Source of the DNA: Aricia agestis
Taxonomy: Eukaryota > Arthropoda > Insecta > Lepidoptera > Lycaenidae
DNA length: 64,000 nt
Assembly (NCBI RefSeq): GCF_905147365.1
Contig: NC_056412.1
Coordinates: 17,972,001 to 18,036,000, forward strand
Direction of reading: 5' to 3'
The notes beneath the pieces were generated by a model, which was given only the letters and a program-made list of their open reading frames with translations, did no database searches and had not been told where the DNA came from. This document shows, one piece after another, positions 1 to 13,937 of this stretch (its first letter is position 1; every line of letters begins with the position of its first letter). Position numbers and translations under genes: made by a program.

Positions 1-186
1 TGTCTTTGTTGATTTATGAATGCTGTCTTATTCTTAATGATCTAAAAAATATAACTGCATTCATAATTCAAAATAACGTTATTTTTTTGTGGGATGATAC
101 ACAAATGCTTAACAGCCAATCAAATTCCAATTATTACATATTGAAATCAAGAACTACTTATACAATATACATAGACTAGACTTTTA

Positions 187-333
187 CCCCCTTACTAATA
201 AACGTTGTATTAAGCTTTGAATAGTTATACAGTGGTTTGATCCTGTCACACAAGTGACATTTTTAATTGGATTGAAGAAGACAAAACACTGTATAACTAT
301 TCAAAGCTTATACACCGTTTATTAGTAAGGGGG
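187..333. mobile_element. MITE with about 47-bp terminal inverted repeats
   Basis: The left arm begins CCCCCTTACTAATAAACG at 187 and its reverse complement ends the element at 333, with few mismatches. The two arms are separated by about 55 bases. No coding capacity. Confidence 0.8.
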
Positions 334-340
334 TGAGAAG

Positions 341-1478
341 ATAAAATTAAATTAAGAAATTAAAAAAAAAAAACCCCGACACACCTTGACAACAATTATA
401 ATGGACTAAAATATTACTTTACACTTAGGAATTAATTGAATTTAAAGTCAGTTAATACTACTACTTTTTTTTTTAAATGATAATAAGGGGGCAAACGAGC
501 AAACGGGTCACCTGATGGAAAGCAACTTCCGTCGCCCATGGACACTCGCAGCATCAGAAGAGCTGCAGGTGCGTTGCCGGCCTTTTAAGAGGGAATAGGG
601 AAGGGTAGGGATGAGAAGGGAAGGGAAGGGAATAGGGGAGGACAGGGAATAGCGTAGGGGATTGGGCCTCCGGTAAACTCACTCACTCGGCGAAACACAG
701 CGCAAGCGCTGTTTCACGCCAGTTTTCTGTGAGAACGTGGTATTTCTCCGGTCGAGCCGACCCATTCGTGCCGAAACATGGCTCTCTCACGTATAAATTC
801 TTTCTTAATTTAATTTTATTTCAAGCTTTTAAACCCACAAACCTGTGTTGGTTATAGTACAGAATAATTCCTTTCAGCAGGATCATATTATTCCCATGAT
901 TACTTTTGAATGTCGTTTTCGATGAGGACTTTAATATAAGCCCAAACATGAAACCTCCACTCTGGGTTCATACGCAGCTCATGCCTCTGTAGAATCCAGG
1001 TGATGCTGCAGCAGCAGCATGCAAATATTTAGTGTTAATCTACGTCTAACTATATGGTTGTCGCAATCAAAATGAGCTAAAACATGAAACCTCTGCTCTA
1101 AGTTGGTGAACAGTTGGATATCCTATTGATTACCAGGTGATACTGCAGCACCAGGTCAACTTTCCTTTAATGTTTATGTATATTGTATATGTCACTGGAA
1201 AAAATTATTAAACTCATCAAACGACTGCGAGTTGCTAACCGCCTTTTATGAACCAGATAAACCATGATTTTCCAGCACTAAGCAGATTTATGATGATAAT
1301 TTTAGCTAAGGACACTCTCAATCATGTCAGCTTTCAAACAAAAAAAACTAGATCAAAATCGGTCCCCCGTATGGATGCTACGATGCCACGGACAGATACA
1401 CACAGAGACAAACAGACAGACAGACACGTCAAACTTATAACACGCTCTTTCTTGTCGGGGGTTAAAAAGTAACAAAAT
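341..1478. mobile_element. Composite interspersed repeat, copy 1 (interrupted by a SINE)
   Basis: It starts AAATTAAATTAAGAAATT, runs through a block resembling 12808-13245, is split by a SINE at about 467-797, and resumes at about 798-830. It then continues into a block whose right end is 'GTCGGGGGTTAAAAA' at 1478. The second copy is at 12808-13888. The left TTTTAACCC end is degraded here. Confidence 0.7.
467..797 (-). mobile_element. Lepidopteran SINE-like element, family A
   Basis: Read on the minus strand it begins GTGAGAGAGCCATG, contains a variable (CCCTA/CCCTT)-rich block, and ends GCCCCCTTATCATTTAAA followed by an A-rich tail (poly-T at 467 on the + strand). Other copies in the window are at 3715, 14620, 32334, 35926, 52030 and 55464. 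Confidence 0.7.
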
Positions 1479-2940
1479 GGTAATTGTTTGGTCCCATTCT
1501 GATAATATAGTATTATAAGGTATCATAGTTTTTTTGTAGCGATTGTGCGCATTGACATAATATATTATTATATTTCGTTTGTGTACTGTATGACTTTTTG
1601 TCAAATACACACCGCGACCTCAGTTTTGAAATTTTTGATGAATTCAATAATGTAGACATATTTAGCAACAGTTGGCGATTAAAAAAAATTTCACAATTAG
1701 TTAAGCACTAAGTGATTGTATAGTTTTAATTAATTAGCATTACCTAGGTTAATTATAATTTGTAAAATATATGCAACTATTTAAACGTTGTTATAACATT
1801 TATAGTTTAAAAAATATTATTTTCTCTGTCTTTATTAAAGAAAAAAACATTTTGTCCTGAAATGTTTGTGGAAGTCCAGGGGGTATATTCTAGTATTGTA
1901 AATATAATATTATTATGTTACCGTTAATGTGCGTAAATCAGTTAGACTGCAGATTAACAAGGTATTCTGCAGATTATCTGGGCGAGTCACTTAAAGTGCA
2001 AAAAGTTTATTCTATTCTCATTAAATTACATAAAACTGGTTCTTGCAATAAAACATGTTATTTAGTTGTTGAGAATTATTTAACATAATTTTTTGAACGT
2101 AAACGTATTCTGCATTCTAACAGTAACATATACACAGCTAAAGTGATTTGGTGCATAAAAATACTTTTAATAATGTTTCAAAATTAATGGACTAGGGGTC
2201 CACCGTCCAAAGTTTGTATGGAGCAAAAGACTTCAACGCAAGCGATGCTAGTGGAAAAATAATAGTTTACTTGCGTTTTAATATTAGTACGAATGTCAAA
2301 ATAACACATACAATATTTTGACAGCAGAAAGTTTTGCCATTTTGACACTCATAAAAATGAATCACTGTCTTCTTAATATGAATATTGTTAAGGCGAAAGT
2401 ATGTGGGTATGTTTTTGACTTCTTCACGGATATACTGAAATGGTATATTTTTTATAGTAGTTTAGGCTCTGGGTTATCAAAATTATCTGGATTATAATTC
2501 TTTGCAGATTAAAAAGAATAGGAAAGTCTTTACAAAAACTTTCTCATAAGCATTGTAAGTTCCTAGAAGTATTCGACCGATTTCGTTAAAAAGCAAAGAT
2601 AATATTTTAATAAAATTAGGCGGGTTGCAGTGTGACTCGTAAACTATACTTACCGCAGCAAAGGTTCATAAACTTTTAAAATAATAAAATAATTGTTTGT
2701 TTGCAACCCATTTCTTTACAAAAATTTACGCGGAACCAACTGTGGGGTTCCCCGTTAAACATATACCATAATCATAAGCCATAAACGAAGATGTCGAGTG
2801 TAATTTTCTCGTTTCCCGCCTAATCACGCATGCATAATTGTTATTACATCACTTATAAACGGGTCTAATGTGTTACATAATATTATGCACTGACTTCATA
2901 CGATTTACCTTAACCTTGTGTATCTTTAAAGCGCCTTCGT
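1479..2940. other. AT-rich intergenic DNA without recognised genes
   Basis: Only short chance ORFs are present. No transposon ends, RNA gene or coding exon was recognised. Confidence 0.6.
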
Positions 2941-2944
2941 AGTC

Positions 2945-3049
2945 TATAGATTTTTATCCATGGACTCTTCAAACCACGCCAATCTGGGCCCGTGCTAAGT
3001 ATCTAAGAAAATAACGGGTACCAGACAGCGTAAGTATATCGAATACTTA
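2945..3049 (-). mobile_element. SINE tail fragment (family C)
   Basis: It resembles the 3' half of the minus-strand SINE at 59595-59820 (shared blocks GACTCTTCAAACCACG, GCCCGTGCTAAGTA and GGTACCAGACA on the + strand). It is truncated. Confidence 0.6.
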
Positions 3050-3240
3050 TATCTTTAAACGAGCAATTCTTGTATATATATATAATTGGAATCTCGGAAT
3101 CGGCTCCAACGATTTTCATGAAATTTAGTATATAGGGGGTTTCGGGGGCGATAAATCGATCTAGGAAATGACATTTTATTCGTGTTTTATTGAATACCGG
3201 GCAAAGCTCGGTCAAACCACCCCGGCTTCGCACTGGTATA
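3050..3240 (+). mobile_element. Helitron-like non-autonomous element, family 2
   Basis: It begins TCTTTAAACGAGCAATTCTTG with a short TA repeat. It shares its body with the copies at 10383-10612 and 35144-35612 (TTTCATGAAAATCGTTGGAG in reverse), but its 3' end (CACCCCGGCTTCGCACTGG) differs from the CTAGT ends of those copies. Confidence 0.6.
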
Positions 3241-3361
3241 AAATATATTATAGCCTATGCCACTCACTGAAAAAAAATTGATTTATCTTCATTACTACCC
3301 GTGGCCCGCCCTGCCGGTACCGCCGCAATAGCTACGTCCCGCAATTTTTAAATATGGGCCT

Positions 3362-3511
3362 GTAGACAAGTGGCAAAGCGCTAACGCTAACGCTATCGCT
3401 ACAAAATGTATGCGATTTGACATAAGTCATCGCTTTGCTAGCGAATATTAATGTCAAATCCATACATTTTGTAGCGCTAGCGTTAGCGTTAGCGTTTTGC
3501 CACTTGTCTAC
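3362..3511. mobile_element. Fold-back MITE with (CGCTAA)n-rich arms
   Basis: GTAGACAAGTGGCAAA at the left is mirrored by TTTTGCCACTTGTCTAC at the right. The arms contain CGCTAACGCTAACG. A second palindromic block carrying ATACATTTTGTAGCG lies inside. Confidence 0.8.
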
Positions 3512-3714
3512 GGGGGCTGTATTATCTTCGAAAATATTCCTTTCAATATATGTATATTAAATCAACAATGTATATAAAGTATTTAATTGAATAAGAATTG
3601 ATTCCGTATTTGTTAAAATCGCTTCGACAATTAGCCATTATTTGTAGTAAAGAGTAAATGACAAAAAATGTTATTGTGGGATATCCATAAGAGATACAAT
3701 CGCGAAGTTTTATG

Positions 3715-3870
3715 TAGACTCCTTTATTCCTCCTCTATTCTCTTCCCTTCCTTTCCTTACCCTCCCCTATACGCACTTGCAGCTCTTCTGATGCTGCGAG
3801 TGTACATGGACGACGGAAGTTGCTTTCCATCAGGTGACCCGTTTGCTTGTTTGCCCCCTTATTTCATAAA
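3715..3870 (+). mobile_element. SINE family A, 5'-truncated
   Basis: The 3' half of the family matches (CAGCTCTTCTGATGCTGCGA, then GTTTGCCCCCTTATTTCATA and an A tail). The 5' half is missing. Confidence 0.65.
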
Positions 3871-4475
3871 AAAAAGACCTTTTCATTGCGCACAATACTT
3901 AGTACATTATTTTGATAAATCTCGTAGGGTTCAACCTGCGTTTGCAATGTAAGCGGAAAAAAAAGTAATTATTTACGACATCACATTAGAAACCTCAAAA
4001 AACAGTATTTCTCTACTATTTAATGAATGTTATTATACTTATAAACCTTCCTCTTCAATCATTCTATAGCTATTAAAGAAAACCGCATTAAAATCCGTTG
4101 CGTAGTTTTAAAGATTAAAGGGATCAAAGGGACATAGGAAAAGAAAAAAACGACTTTGTTTTATAGTATGTAGTGATGGAGTCGTCAACGGAAAATCTTT
4201 TACTTCAATTCAAAAGGGAATATTATGCAAGGGTCAGAGCAGAGGGCGCTACTAGCACATACAGTTAGTAATCCATAATTATTAATTAATAATTAGTCAT
4301 GTCGCAAACGTCATATCAGGATATTGACAGAAACGTTGTCAAATGTGGAACAAAACGTTTTATTTACTGTCCATGCGGGTGCTGCACTCTAGCGTGAAAA
4401 CATTACAGTAATATATCCTATTTGCGTCCTATCTATCTTTTCTGTTTTTCCATGATGAAAAACGTGCCGTGCAGT

Positions 4476-4676
4476 GGCAGTCCATACTTCCATACCAACT
4501 ATTCATACTCTTACCTCTTCACGCCCAAACCGCTAAACCGATTTTGCTGAAATTTGACGTGGAGATACTTTGAGTCTCGGGAAAGGACATAGGATACTTT
4601 TTATCCCGAAAAAAAATGTACGGTTCCCGCGCGATAAACGAGTTTCGACGCAATGGAGTTGCGGGCGTCATTTAGT
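4476..4676 (+). mobile_element. Helitron-like element (Lep1-type), truncated 5' end
   Basis: It has the recurrent block CTCTTCACGCCCAAACCGCT, GGAAAGGACATAGGATAC and GTTGCGGGCGTCATTTAGT at the 3' end. Lep1-type Helitrons of Lepidoptera end in CTAGT; here this is mutated to TTAGT. Confidence 0.6.
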
Positions 4677-4931
4677 ATTTTATAAAAGTGACCACTGCCT
4701 ACACCGGTTTCAGTAACAGTGGCCAGCTATTAGTCGGTTTCATTGATGGAAGATATTAAAGGGGTGACAGACGTGTGAGTAAGTACGCGGACTTATGATT
4801 TACTTTATACGCGATCTAATCGCACTATACACGAACTTGAGTACTGGGGAAAGCCTAAAACAGCCTAATACTCTACGAATAATAAAAACTATAATATTCG
4901 TAGCTAATAATATTAATTTTCCCAGAAAGTC

Positions 4932-5198
4932 CAAGGTGTAACAAAAATAAGTGATAATATTATACTTTAGAATGTGTATAATATGTCCCTTATATAGAGT
5001 TCCCTGTGAAAGTAGTAGCGCTGAAAGAGCAATTTTATTTTGTAATTTGCATTGGCAAGCGTCATGCATTTTTCCATACAAAGGTGAAAAAAGTTACTCT
5101 TTTAGTGCTTCCACTTTCACAGCGAACTCTATTAAGGGGACACATACACACCTTAAAGTATTATCACTAAATAGTAATTAGTTTTGTTACACCCTGTA
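4932..5198. mobile_element. TA-target MITE family, copy 1
   Basis: Long inverted arms: GTGTAACAAAAATAAGTGAT at the left, mirrored by ATCACTAAATAG...GTTACACCCTG at the right. The arms include CTGTGAAAGTAGTAGCGCTG. Related copies are at 35313, 37044, 52572 and 56029. Confidence 0.75.
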
Positions 5199-5535
5199 TA
5201 GTGAAAAGATATCTCAAGGGAATGAAAGAAATAACGTAGTCCTCCCAGTTGATCATAGAAAACCCAGGAAGAGCGGTTGGTGAGTCGCGACTTGTTCCCA
5301 TCCGCTCTCAGAACAATATGAATTCATTGATTAATCGTACTCGTGACTGTTGTAGTACGTGTAGTGTAAATTGACGATTAGTTTGCTGGTAAACCATTTT
5401 CGCATTATACGACCCGATATCGGGCTAATAATAATAAAATCCGAGCTTTGTGAGGGCTTGCGTCGTTTTTCTAATAATCTTTAAGGTAGTTTTTTTTTTA
5501 TATTTTAATGGTAACCAAACCTTGACTGACCCATG

Positions 5536-5591
5536 ATAACATATCTACATATAAATAATAATTACTTATTATTTATATGTAGATGTGTTAT
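5536..5591. repeat. Short near-perfect hairpin
   Basis: ATAACATATCTACATATAAA pairs with its reverse complement over about 25 bp around a short loop. Confidence 0.7.
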
Positions 5592-5659
5592 AGTTTTTCC
5601 GTAAAGTGTACCACAACTCACAAGTGCTTAGGTTGTAGGATATACAAGGGCTCGCGTCG

Positions 5660-5998
5660 CTCGCCCTGATAATATTTCCCGCACCGGTTTCGGTAATGGT
5701 GGCCAGTTTCATTGTGAACAGGCCAGTTACACGGGGGCCATGTTATAGTGTCCGAGCGCTACACAAGAGTGCACACTCTTTTCCTTTACTGAAATAACCC
5801 AGTTGGACAACCGACACGACTGGCGGGAGATCAGGCGCAGGACCGACTTTTATATGCCCATCCGACGCATGGATCATCTCACCTACTTGTCAACAATAAG
5901 GTGATCAGCTTGCATTATCCTAATCAAACTCGGAAATAATGTTTGAACCCATGACCTCCGAATCAAGAGCCACGCTCTTAACCTCTGGGCCAACCCCA
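5660..5998 (-). mobile_element. tRNA-derived SINE, family B
   Basis: On the minus strand it begins with a tRNA-like head (TTAAGAGCGTGGCTCTTGA, then a GGGTTCAAAC B box). It continues through GTCGGATGGGCATATAAAAG and ends near CACCGAAACCGG-type sequence. Related elements are at 17150-17425 and 59485-60045. Confidence 0.7.
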
Positions 5999-6000
5999 GC

Positions 6001-8035
<2,035 letters not shown>

Positions 8036-8349
8036 TAAACAAAGATTTACTATGTGCGTAGTAGTGGGGGAGTTTTTTTTTATATGGATAGCCATCAGTC
8101 CTTCGTCATTTTATAAGAGGTGAAAATGTTTGTGTACGAGAGAAGTTGATTCCTACGCAGATGGCGGACTTACGTAGTTTGGTCGTATTATATTAAACAC
8201 AGTCAACAGATCACGACTAATACGTATATATATCAGCGTGTAATGTGTCGAGCTAGCGAACGGTCGTGCTCCACGTCACACACGCTGCAAATATTAATTA
8301 TTAATTAATATTTCGCGAATCGCGCGGCACATTGCCGCTGCACGTGACT

Positions 8350-9208
8350 ATGGCGCTCGTGGCCAACGAGTTGCTGGCGTTTATCCAGCACGCCATCGAC
8401 ACCATGGATGAGGTCAGCATCATGCAGATCTGCAAGTCTTCCTTCACCAGCGAGGAGATTTGCCAAGGGAAGCAGCTGCTGTATGAGACGCTCGGCCAGA
8501 GCGCGAACATGCCGTCGCGACGAAGAGACGGAACCGAAAGGAGCGTGCAGGACATCATCTCCCTGCTGAAGCAGACGGATCCGGATGAGGTACCGGCTTT
8601 TGTGGCTAAATAGCTGCATAAGCTGCCGCCCGTCACGCTGGACCACGTCGACGTTGTCAGCCTACTGAAGGACATCAGGTTCCTGAAGGAAGAGCTGGCC
8701 GGAGTTCGGGGTAGATTGCAGGCGTCGGAATCTATCATCAGTGACCTACGTAGTGAATTATCACAATTGAAAAGTAATAATTCATTATGTGGGTCACCTG
8801 ACGCTGCATACGTAACCCGAGGCCGAGGCGCACAGGCGATCACGTTTAGCCCGTCAGCATATTTATCGGACGGGTCAACGAACACCGCCGCTGCCACCCC
8901 CGCCCGCGTTCCCCTCCCGGTTGCGCCGACGCTGAGTCCACAGGCGACTCAGCAAAACTACGCGACTGTTGCTGGTCGTCCCGCACCTTCCCCGCGGGCG
9001 AATAAAAATGGGGAGAATGAGAGCCGTAAGGCTTCGGAGAGCCGTAAGTCCACGGAGAGCCGTAAATCTACGGATAGCCGCAAGGCTACGAAGAGCCCCA
9101 AGGCCAAGTCTTCTCGACCTAGCAAGGAAGAGAGCAGGGGGGTGCGATGAGGAGGGCTTCATACTGGTGGAGAGGAGGAAGAAGAAGCCCGCCGCCCGCA
9201 ACTCGTGA
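8350..9208 (+). pseudogene. Broken ORF1-like gene of a lepidopteran retroelement
   Basis: One frame runs from the ATG at 8350 ('MALVANELLAFIQHAIDTMD') to 9150, with a single in-frame TAG at 8611 just before 'LHKLPPVTLDHVDVVSLLKD'. A coiled-coil-like segment is at about 8640-8770, followed by a Pro/Thr-rich part and Ser-Arg-Lys repeats of the type 'ESRKSTESRKSTDSRKATK'. After a G run near 9136 the expected C-terminal block 'DEEGFILVERRKKKP' is in the +1 frame, ending at 9208. An AATAAATAAATAAA tail (9291-9320) suggests retroposition. I recognise this as a protein type common in lepidopteran repeats, but do not assign a biochemical role. Confidence 0.6.
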
Positions 9209-9682
9209 TAAAGTGTGGTTATTAAGTGTATATAATTTATATGTATGTTAGTCATTAAGGTATATATTGTATGGGCCTACGTAGCCTGCTATAAATAAAT
9301 AAATAAAAATAAAAAATACTGAATTGACATAACTTGTCCAATTGACGTAGCTCCCCCATCTGCCTATGAATAAATTTCTTATAATGGAGGTAAGAACGAC
9401 CAGCAACTATAGAGTTTGGTTCGCGGTCGCTTCAGGACGTATCAAGTGGCAAAGTTTTTCCTGGGTCTGGCTGCCGTTGGCTCTTACGATAAAACTAGAA
9501 ATTACGATCCTATTAAGAATGTATGGAATCGAAATAGTCATACTATAAAGATAATAAAAAGAAAACGTGTTGGCCTTGAGGTTCTGACCTCTATTAGCGT
9601 TTTCTAAAAAAAAAACGTAATATATCGCATCGGACAACGGAAGGAAGTTTACTAAAGTAAAAATTCACTTTGCTTATCTATA

Positions 9683-9893
9683 ACTAGATGACGCCAGCAA
9701 CTCCGTTGCGTCAAAAATTGTCGCGCGAGAACCGTACATTTTTTCAGGTTAAAAAGTATCCTTTGTTTTTTCCCGGGACACAATGTATATTACCACCATA
9801 ACATACCAAATTTCAGCAAAATCGGTTCAGCGGCATGGGCGTGAAGAGGTAACAGACAGACAGACACACTTTCGCATTGATATTATTATTATG
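9683..9893 (-). mobile_element. Helitron-like element (Lep1-type)
   Basis: On the minus strand it starts near an ATATTAATATCAATGCGAAAG sequence with TGTC repeats, has CTCTTCACGCCCATGCCGCT, and ends GTTGCTGGCGTCATCTAGT at 9683. Confidence 0.75.
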
Positions 9894-10382
9894 TATTAAG
9901 AATGGATAATAGAGGTAAAAAAGCCTTAACAGTCCTTGACATGCATACCGATTCTTCTGTATAATATTATATTCTATTCAAGAGATTTTTAACGTAGTAG
10001 TACATACGAGTATTAATACGTAAACTAACTCTTTTAACTAAGTCCTATAAAATAACATTGTTGTAGTTAATTGTCCATTAACCGCAACATAATAAGGTAA
10101 TTAATAAAATAAAGCCACACCATTAACTACAAAACAACGTTTAAAACTGTGGTAGATACAATGCTTTAAGTAAATAACCACGGAAGAAACTGTCTAAACT
10201 TGTAAAAAAAATGGTTTTGTTCGAATAAAAAAAATCACGGGTCATCGAATTATAGATGACATTTAATATTTACTTAAAATATATTATATAATATGTTACA
10301 TAATGTTATCGTGTATAAAATTTACTACATTCTTGTTTTTTTTTCATATTCATGTTTTATGTTTTTTCCTCTTTAATTAAAT

Positions 10383-10536
10383 ACTAGCTATTTGACCGAG
10401 CTTTGCTCTGTATTCGATAAAACACGAATTAAATGACATTTTCTGAAAATGATTCCTAGCTAGATCGATTTATCGCCCCATAAACCCCCTATATACTGAA
10501 TTTCATGAAAATCGTTGGAGCCGATTCCGAGATTCC

Positions 10537-10591
<55 letters not shown>

Positions 10592-10612
10592 AGAATTGCT
10601 CGTTTAAAGATA
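10383..10612 (-). mobile_element. Helitron-like element, family 2, with expanded TA repeat
   Basis: On the minus strand it begins TCTTTAAACGAGCAATTCTTG, has a (TA)n tract of about 50 bases (10537-10588), and ends TCAAATAGCTAGT at 10383. This is the best-preserved family 2 copy. Confidence 0.75.
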
Positions 10613-10692
10613 TAAGATTCATACTGTAAGCAGGTATTTAAAAACTTCGAAATTTGTATAGGTATGACACTTTTGATGAGTAAAATAAAAAA

Positions 10693-12720
10693 CGGGCAAG
10701 TTAGAGCCATGCGTACCAAGGGTTCAGTACTATTATAGAGAAAAATTTGTAAAAAAATGTGTTTTTGAATGGGAGCCCCTTTAATTAATGTTTATTTAAT
10801 TTTAATTTTATTATATTTTATTACTACAGTACAAATAGAATATTTTGTGAATACTTCAAGAGCCTACCTGTTAATATTGTTGATGAAAATAAAAAAAAAC
10901 CGGCCAAGTGCGAGTTGGACTCGCCCATGAAGGGTTCCGCAGCAGGAATAAGGTTTATTTTTATGAAATTAAAAAGTTTTCGATATATTTTTATAATTCA
11001 GTTGATTTTATGATAGTTTATTTAAGGTTTACCATTTATGACGTATAAAAGAACTACTAGCTAGATCTTGTTCAAACTAATTAGACTTATCATGCCCCTA
11101 CTTTAGAAGTTAGAGAGGGGGGGGGGGGGGGTGGGACACACATTTTACCACTTTGGAAGAGTCTCTCTCGCAAACTATTCAGGTTAGAAAAAAATAATAT
11201 TAGGAACCTCAATACGATTTTTGAAGACCTATACCTACCCCACATGCATAGGTTAGATGAAAAAATTTCTTTTTGTTTCAGTTGTACCTATTGGGACGCC
11301 TAAAATTTTTAATAGTTTTTCCATTTTTATATCAAAATCTTAATGCGGTTCACAGACTACATCTACTTACCAAGTTTCAATAGTATATCTTATATACAAT
11401 GTGTCCCGACACCGGTGTCCGATCCTTTTATGTCATGATCTATGGCATATTTTATCGACAAATTGGCTCTAAAATTTTTTCTCTCTGTCACGGTTGTAAA
11501 ATGGCAGCTATTTTAATTTTTCTCGGGCTTTCACACTAATCTGACCAGTACTTCACATGTAAATATCCTATGAAGATAAAAAAGGTCTCATTTGATAGCT
11601 GAATTTGTGGACTACGCTTACATAGGCAATATGTTATAAATTTCGTAGAATTAAACATAGAAAAACCCAAGTTTAAGAAAAAAAATGTGTATTTTTTATT
11701 AATGGCTTTTTGTGGAAAATCTAGCAGATGAAACTGGTTCTTTTTTATTTTAAATAGATAGAAGAAGTTTTCATCTTCTAAAATTCTTTTACTTCAATGC
11801 TCTAAGTCAGATATTTTAGAAGTTATAACGATTTTCTTATGATGAGGTGGTCAGATTAGTATGAAGCCAGAGAAATATATTTTTTTCAAAAGTTGGAGAA
11901 AAAAATTTTGAACTCATGATGTATGGCTTATATTAGTGAAAAATTGGCTTTCAAATTATTTTTTTCTCCAACTTTTGAAAAAAAAAAAAATCTCTGGCTT
12001 CATACTTATCTGACCACCGCATCATAAGAAAATCGTTATAACTTCTAAACTATCTGACTAAGAGCATTGAAGTAAAAGAATTTTAGAAGATGAAAACTTC
12101 CTCTATTTAAAATAAAAAAGAATCAGTTTAATCTGATAGATTTTTTACAAAAAGCCATTAATAAAAATACACATTTTTTTTCTTAAACTTGGGTTTTTCT
12201 ATGTTTAATTCCACGAAATTTATAACATATTGCCTGTGTAAGCGTAGTCCACAAATTTAGCTATCAAATAAGAGTTTTTTATCTTTATAGGATATTTAAA
12301 AGAGCAGTTCTGGTCAGATTAGTGTGAAAGCCCGAGAAAAACTAAAATGGCTGATATTTTACAACCATGAGAGAGAAAAAAAATTTGAGGGCCAATTTGT
12401 CGATAAAATATGCCATAGATCACGACATTAAAGGATCGGACACCGGTGTCGGGACACATTGTATAAAAATGGATTTTCAAATGTGTTAGTCGCGCTAAAA
12501 CTCGAAAACGGCTGAACGGATTGGGCTGATTTTAGTCTTAAAATATTCGTAGAAATCCAGGGAACGTTTTAAAGTGACACGAAGTTCACCGGGACAGCTA
12601 GTCTCTTATAGTTTCGGAGAAAAGTGGCTGTGACATACGGACGGACCGACAGACAGACAGACATGACGAATCTATAAGGGTTCCGTTTTTTGCCATTTAG
12701 CTACGGAACCCTAAAAAGGC
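10693..12720 (-). mobile_element. 'GGTTCCGTA...CTTGGCCGG' interspersed repeat(s), interrupted by a fold-back element
   Basis: AACCGGCCAAGTGCGAGTTG at 10899 and GCTACGGAACCCTAAAAA at about 12713 are the two characteristic ends of a repeat very common in Lepidoptera. 10693-10890 is a second, partial copy. A run of G is at 11117-11131. The body is split by the fold-back element at 11397-12467. Confidence 0.65.
11397..12467. mobile_element. Long fold-back element (about 1.07 kb palindrome)
   Basis: ACAATGTGTCCCGACACCGG at 11397 is mirrored by CCGGTGTCGGGACACATTGT ending at about 12467. The mirror symmetry runs almost to the centre near 11940, giving arms of about 530 bp with scattered mismatches. 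No coding region; probably a MITE or fold-back DNA transposon derivative. Confidence 0.85.
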
Positions 12721-12807
12721 CCAAAAATCACTTGTTGTCTGTCTATCTGTTAGCTGTCTAGCTATGACGGTTTTTGAGATACAGCCTGGAAATAGGAGAA
12801 AAAATCG

Positions 12808-13888
12808 CAAAAATTAAATTAAGAAATTAAAAAAAACCCCCGCCAAACAACTTTAAAAAGTAATGAAATAATATATTTTACTGACTTTAAGTTTAAATAA
12901 TTCCCAAGTGTAAAGTAATATTTTAGTCCATAATTGTTGTCACGGTGTGTCGGGCGGGGGACACCCAACAGTGTCTTTTGCATTTTGTATCGCCATTTAA
13001 TCACTAATTGTCTCGATTTGGTTCGCTGTCTGGCCCTTGAACTATAATATTATGTGAAATCAAACATGATCTACATTAGCGGTCCCCCGACACACCTTGA
13101 CAACAATTATGGACTACAACATTACTCGTACTTTACACTTGGGAATTATTTAAACTTAAAGTCAGTCAAATATATTATTCAGTCATTACTTTTTAAAGTT
13201 GTTTGGCGGGGTTTTTTTTTAATTTCTTAATTTAATTTTATTTCATGCTTTTTAACCCCCGACAAAAAAGAGGGGTGTTATAAGTTTGATTAAACTTCTG
13301 TTGGTTATGGTGCAGAATAATTCCTATCAACAGGATCATAATATTATATCCCAATGAATACCATCTAGGAATGTCCTTTTGGATGAGGCCGTCAATATGA
13401 GTACTCCAAACATGAAACCTCCACTTTGGGTTCATATGGAGCTCGGCTCCTATGGAATCCAAGTGATGCTGCAGCAGCAGCAAGCAAAAATTTACTGTTT
13501 ATCTACGTCTTACTAGTTGTCGCAATTAAAATGAGCCAAAACACGAAACCATTGTTCTAAGTTGGTAAGGAGTTGGGTTTCCTATTGATTATCAGGTGAT
13601 GCTGCAGCACCAGGTTAACTTTCCATTAATGTGTAAATAATCATAAATGTCACGAACTAGAATGCAAAATATAAAGCCCACCAAACGACTGCAAGTTCCG
13701 CGATTGAACCGCGATTTTCCAGCAGGAGCAGGCTGATGAATTATAGCTAAGAACACTCTCGATTAAGTCAGCTTTCAAACAAAAAAAACTAGATCAAAAT
13801 GGGTCCACCCGTTTGGATGCTACGATGCCACAGACAGACAGACAGACACGTCAAACTTATAACACCCCTCTTTTTGTCGGGGGTTAAA
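12808..13888. mobile_element. Composite interspersed repeat, copy 2 (two inverted-repeat blocks)
   Basis: Block 1 (12808-13245) has AATTAAATTAAGAAATTAAA mirrored at its right end, with inner arms CCAAGTGTAAAGTAATATTT. Block 2 (13248-13888) has terminal inverted repeats TTTAACCCCCGACAAAAAAG / CTTTTTGTCGGGGGTTAAA plus TAACACCCCTC arms. The same two blocks lie side by side in 341-1478. Confidence 0.75.
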
Positions 13889-13937
13889 AAAAATATATTT
13901 TGTTGTATTATGGGAAATATTTATATTTATTATTTAA

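Noticed and set aside
8301..8897. 198-residue minus-strand ORF
   Set aside because: It is the shadow of the ORF1-like pseudogene on the + strand, whose frame has the recognisable protein features.
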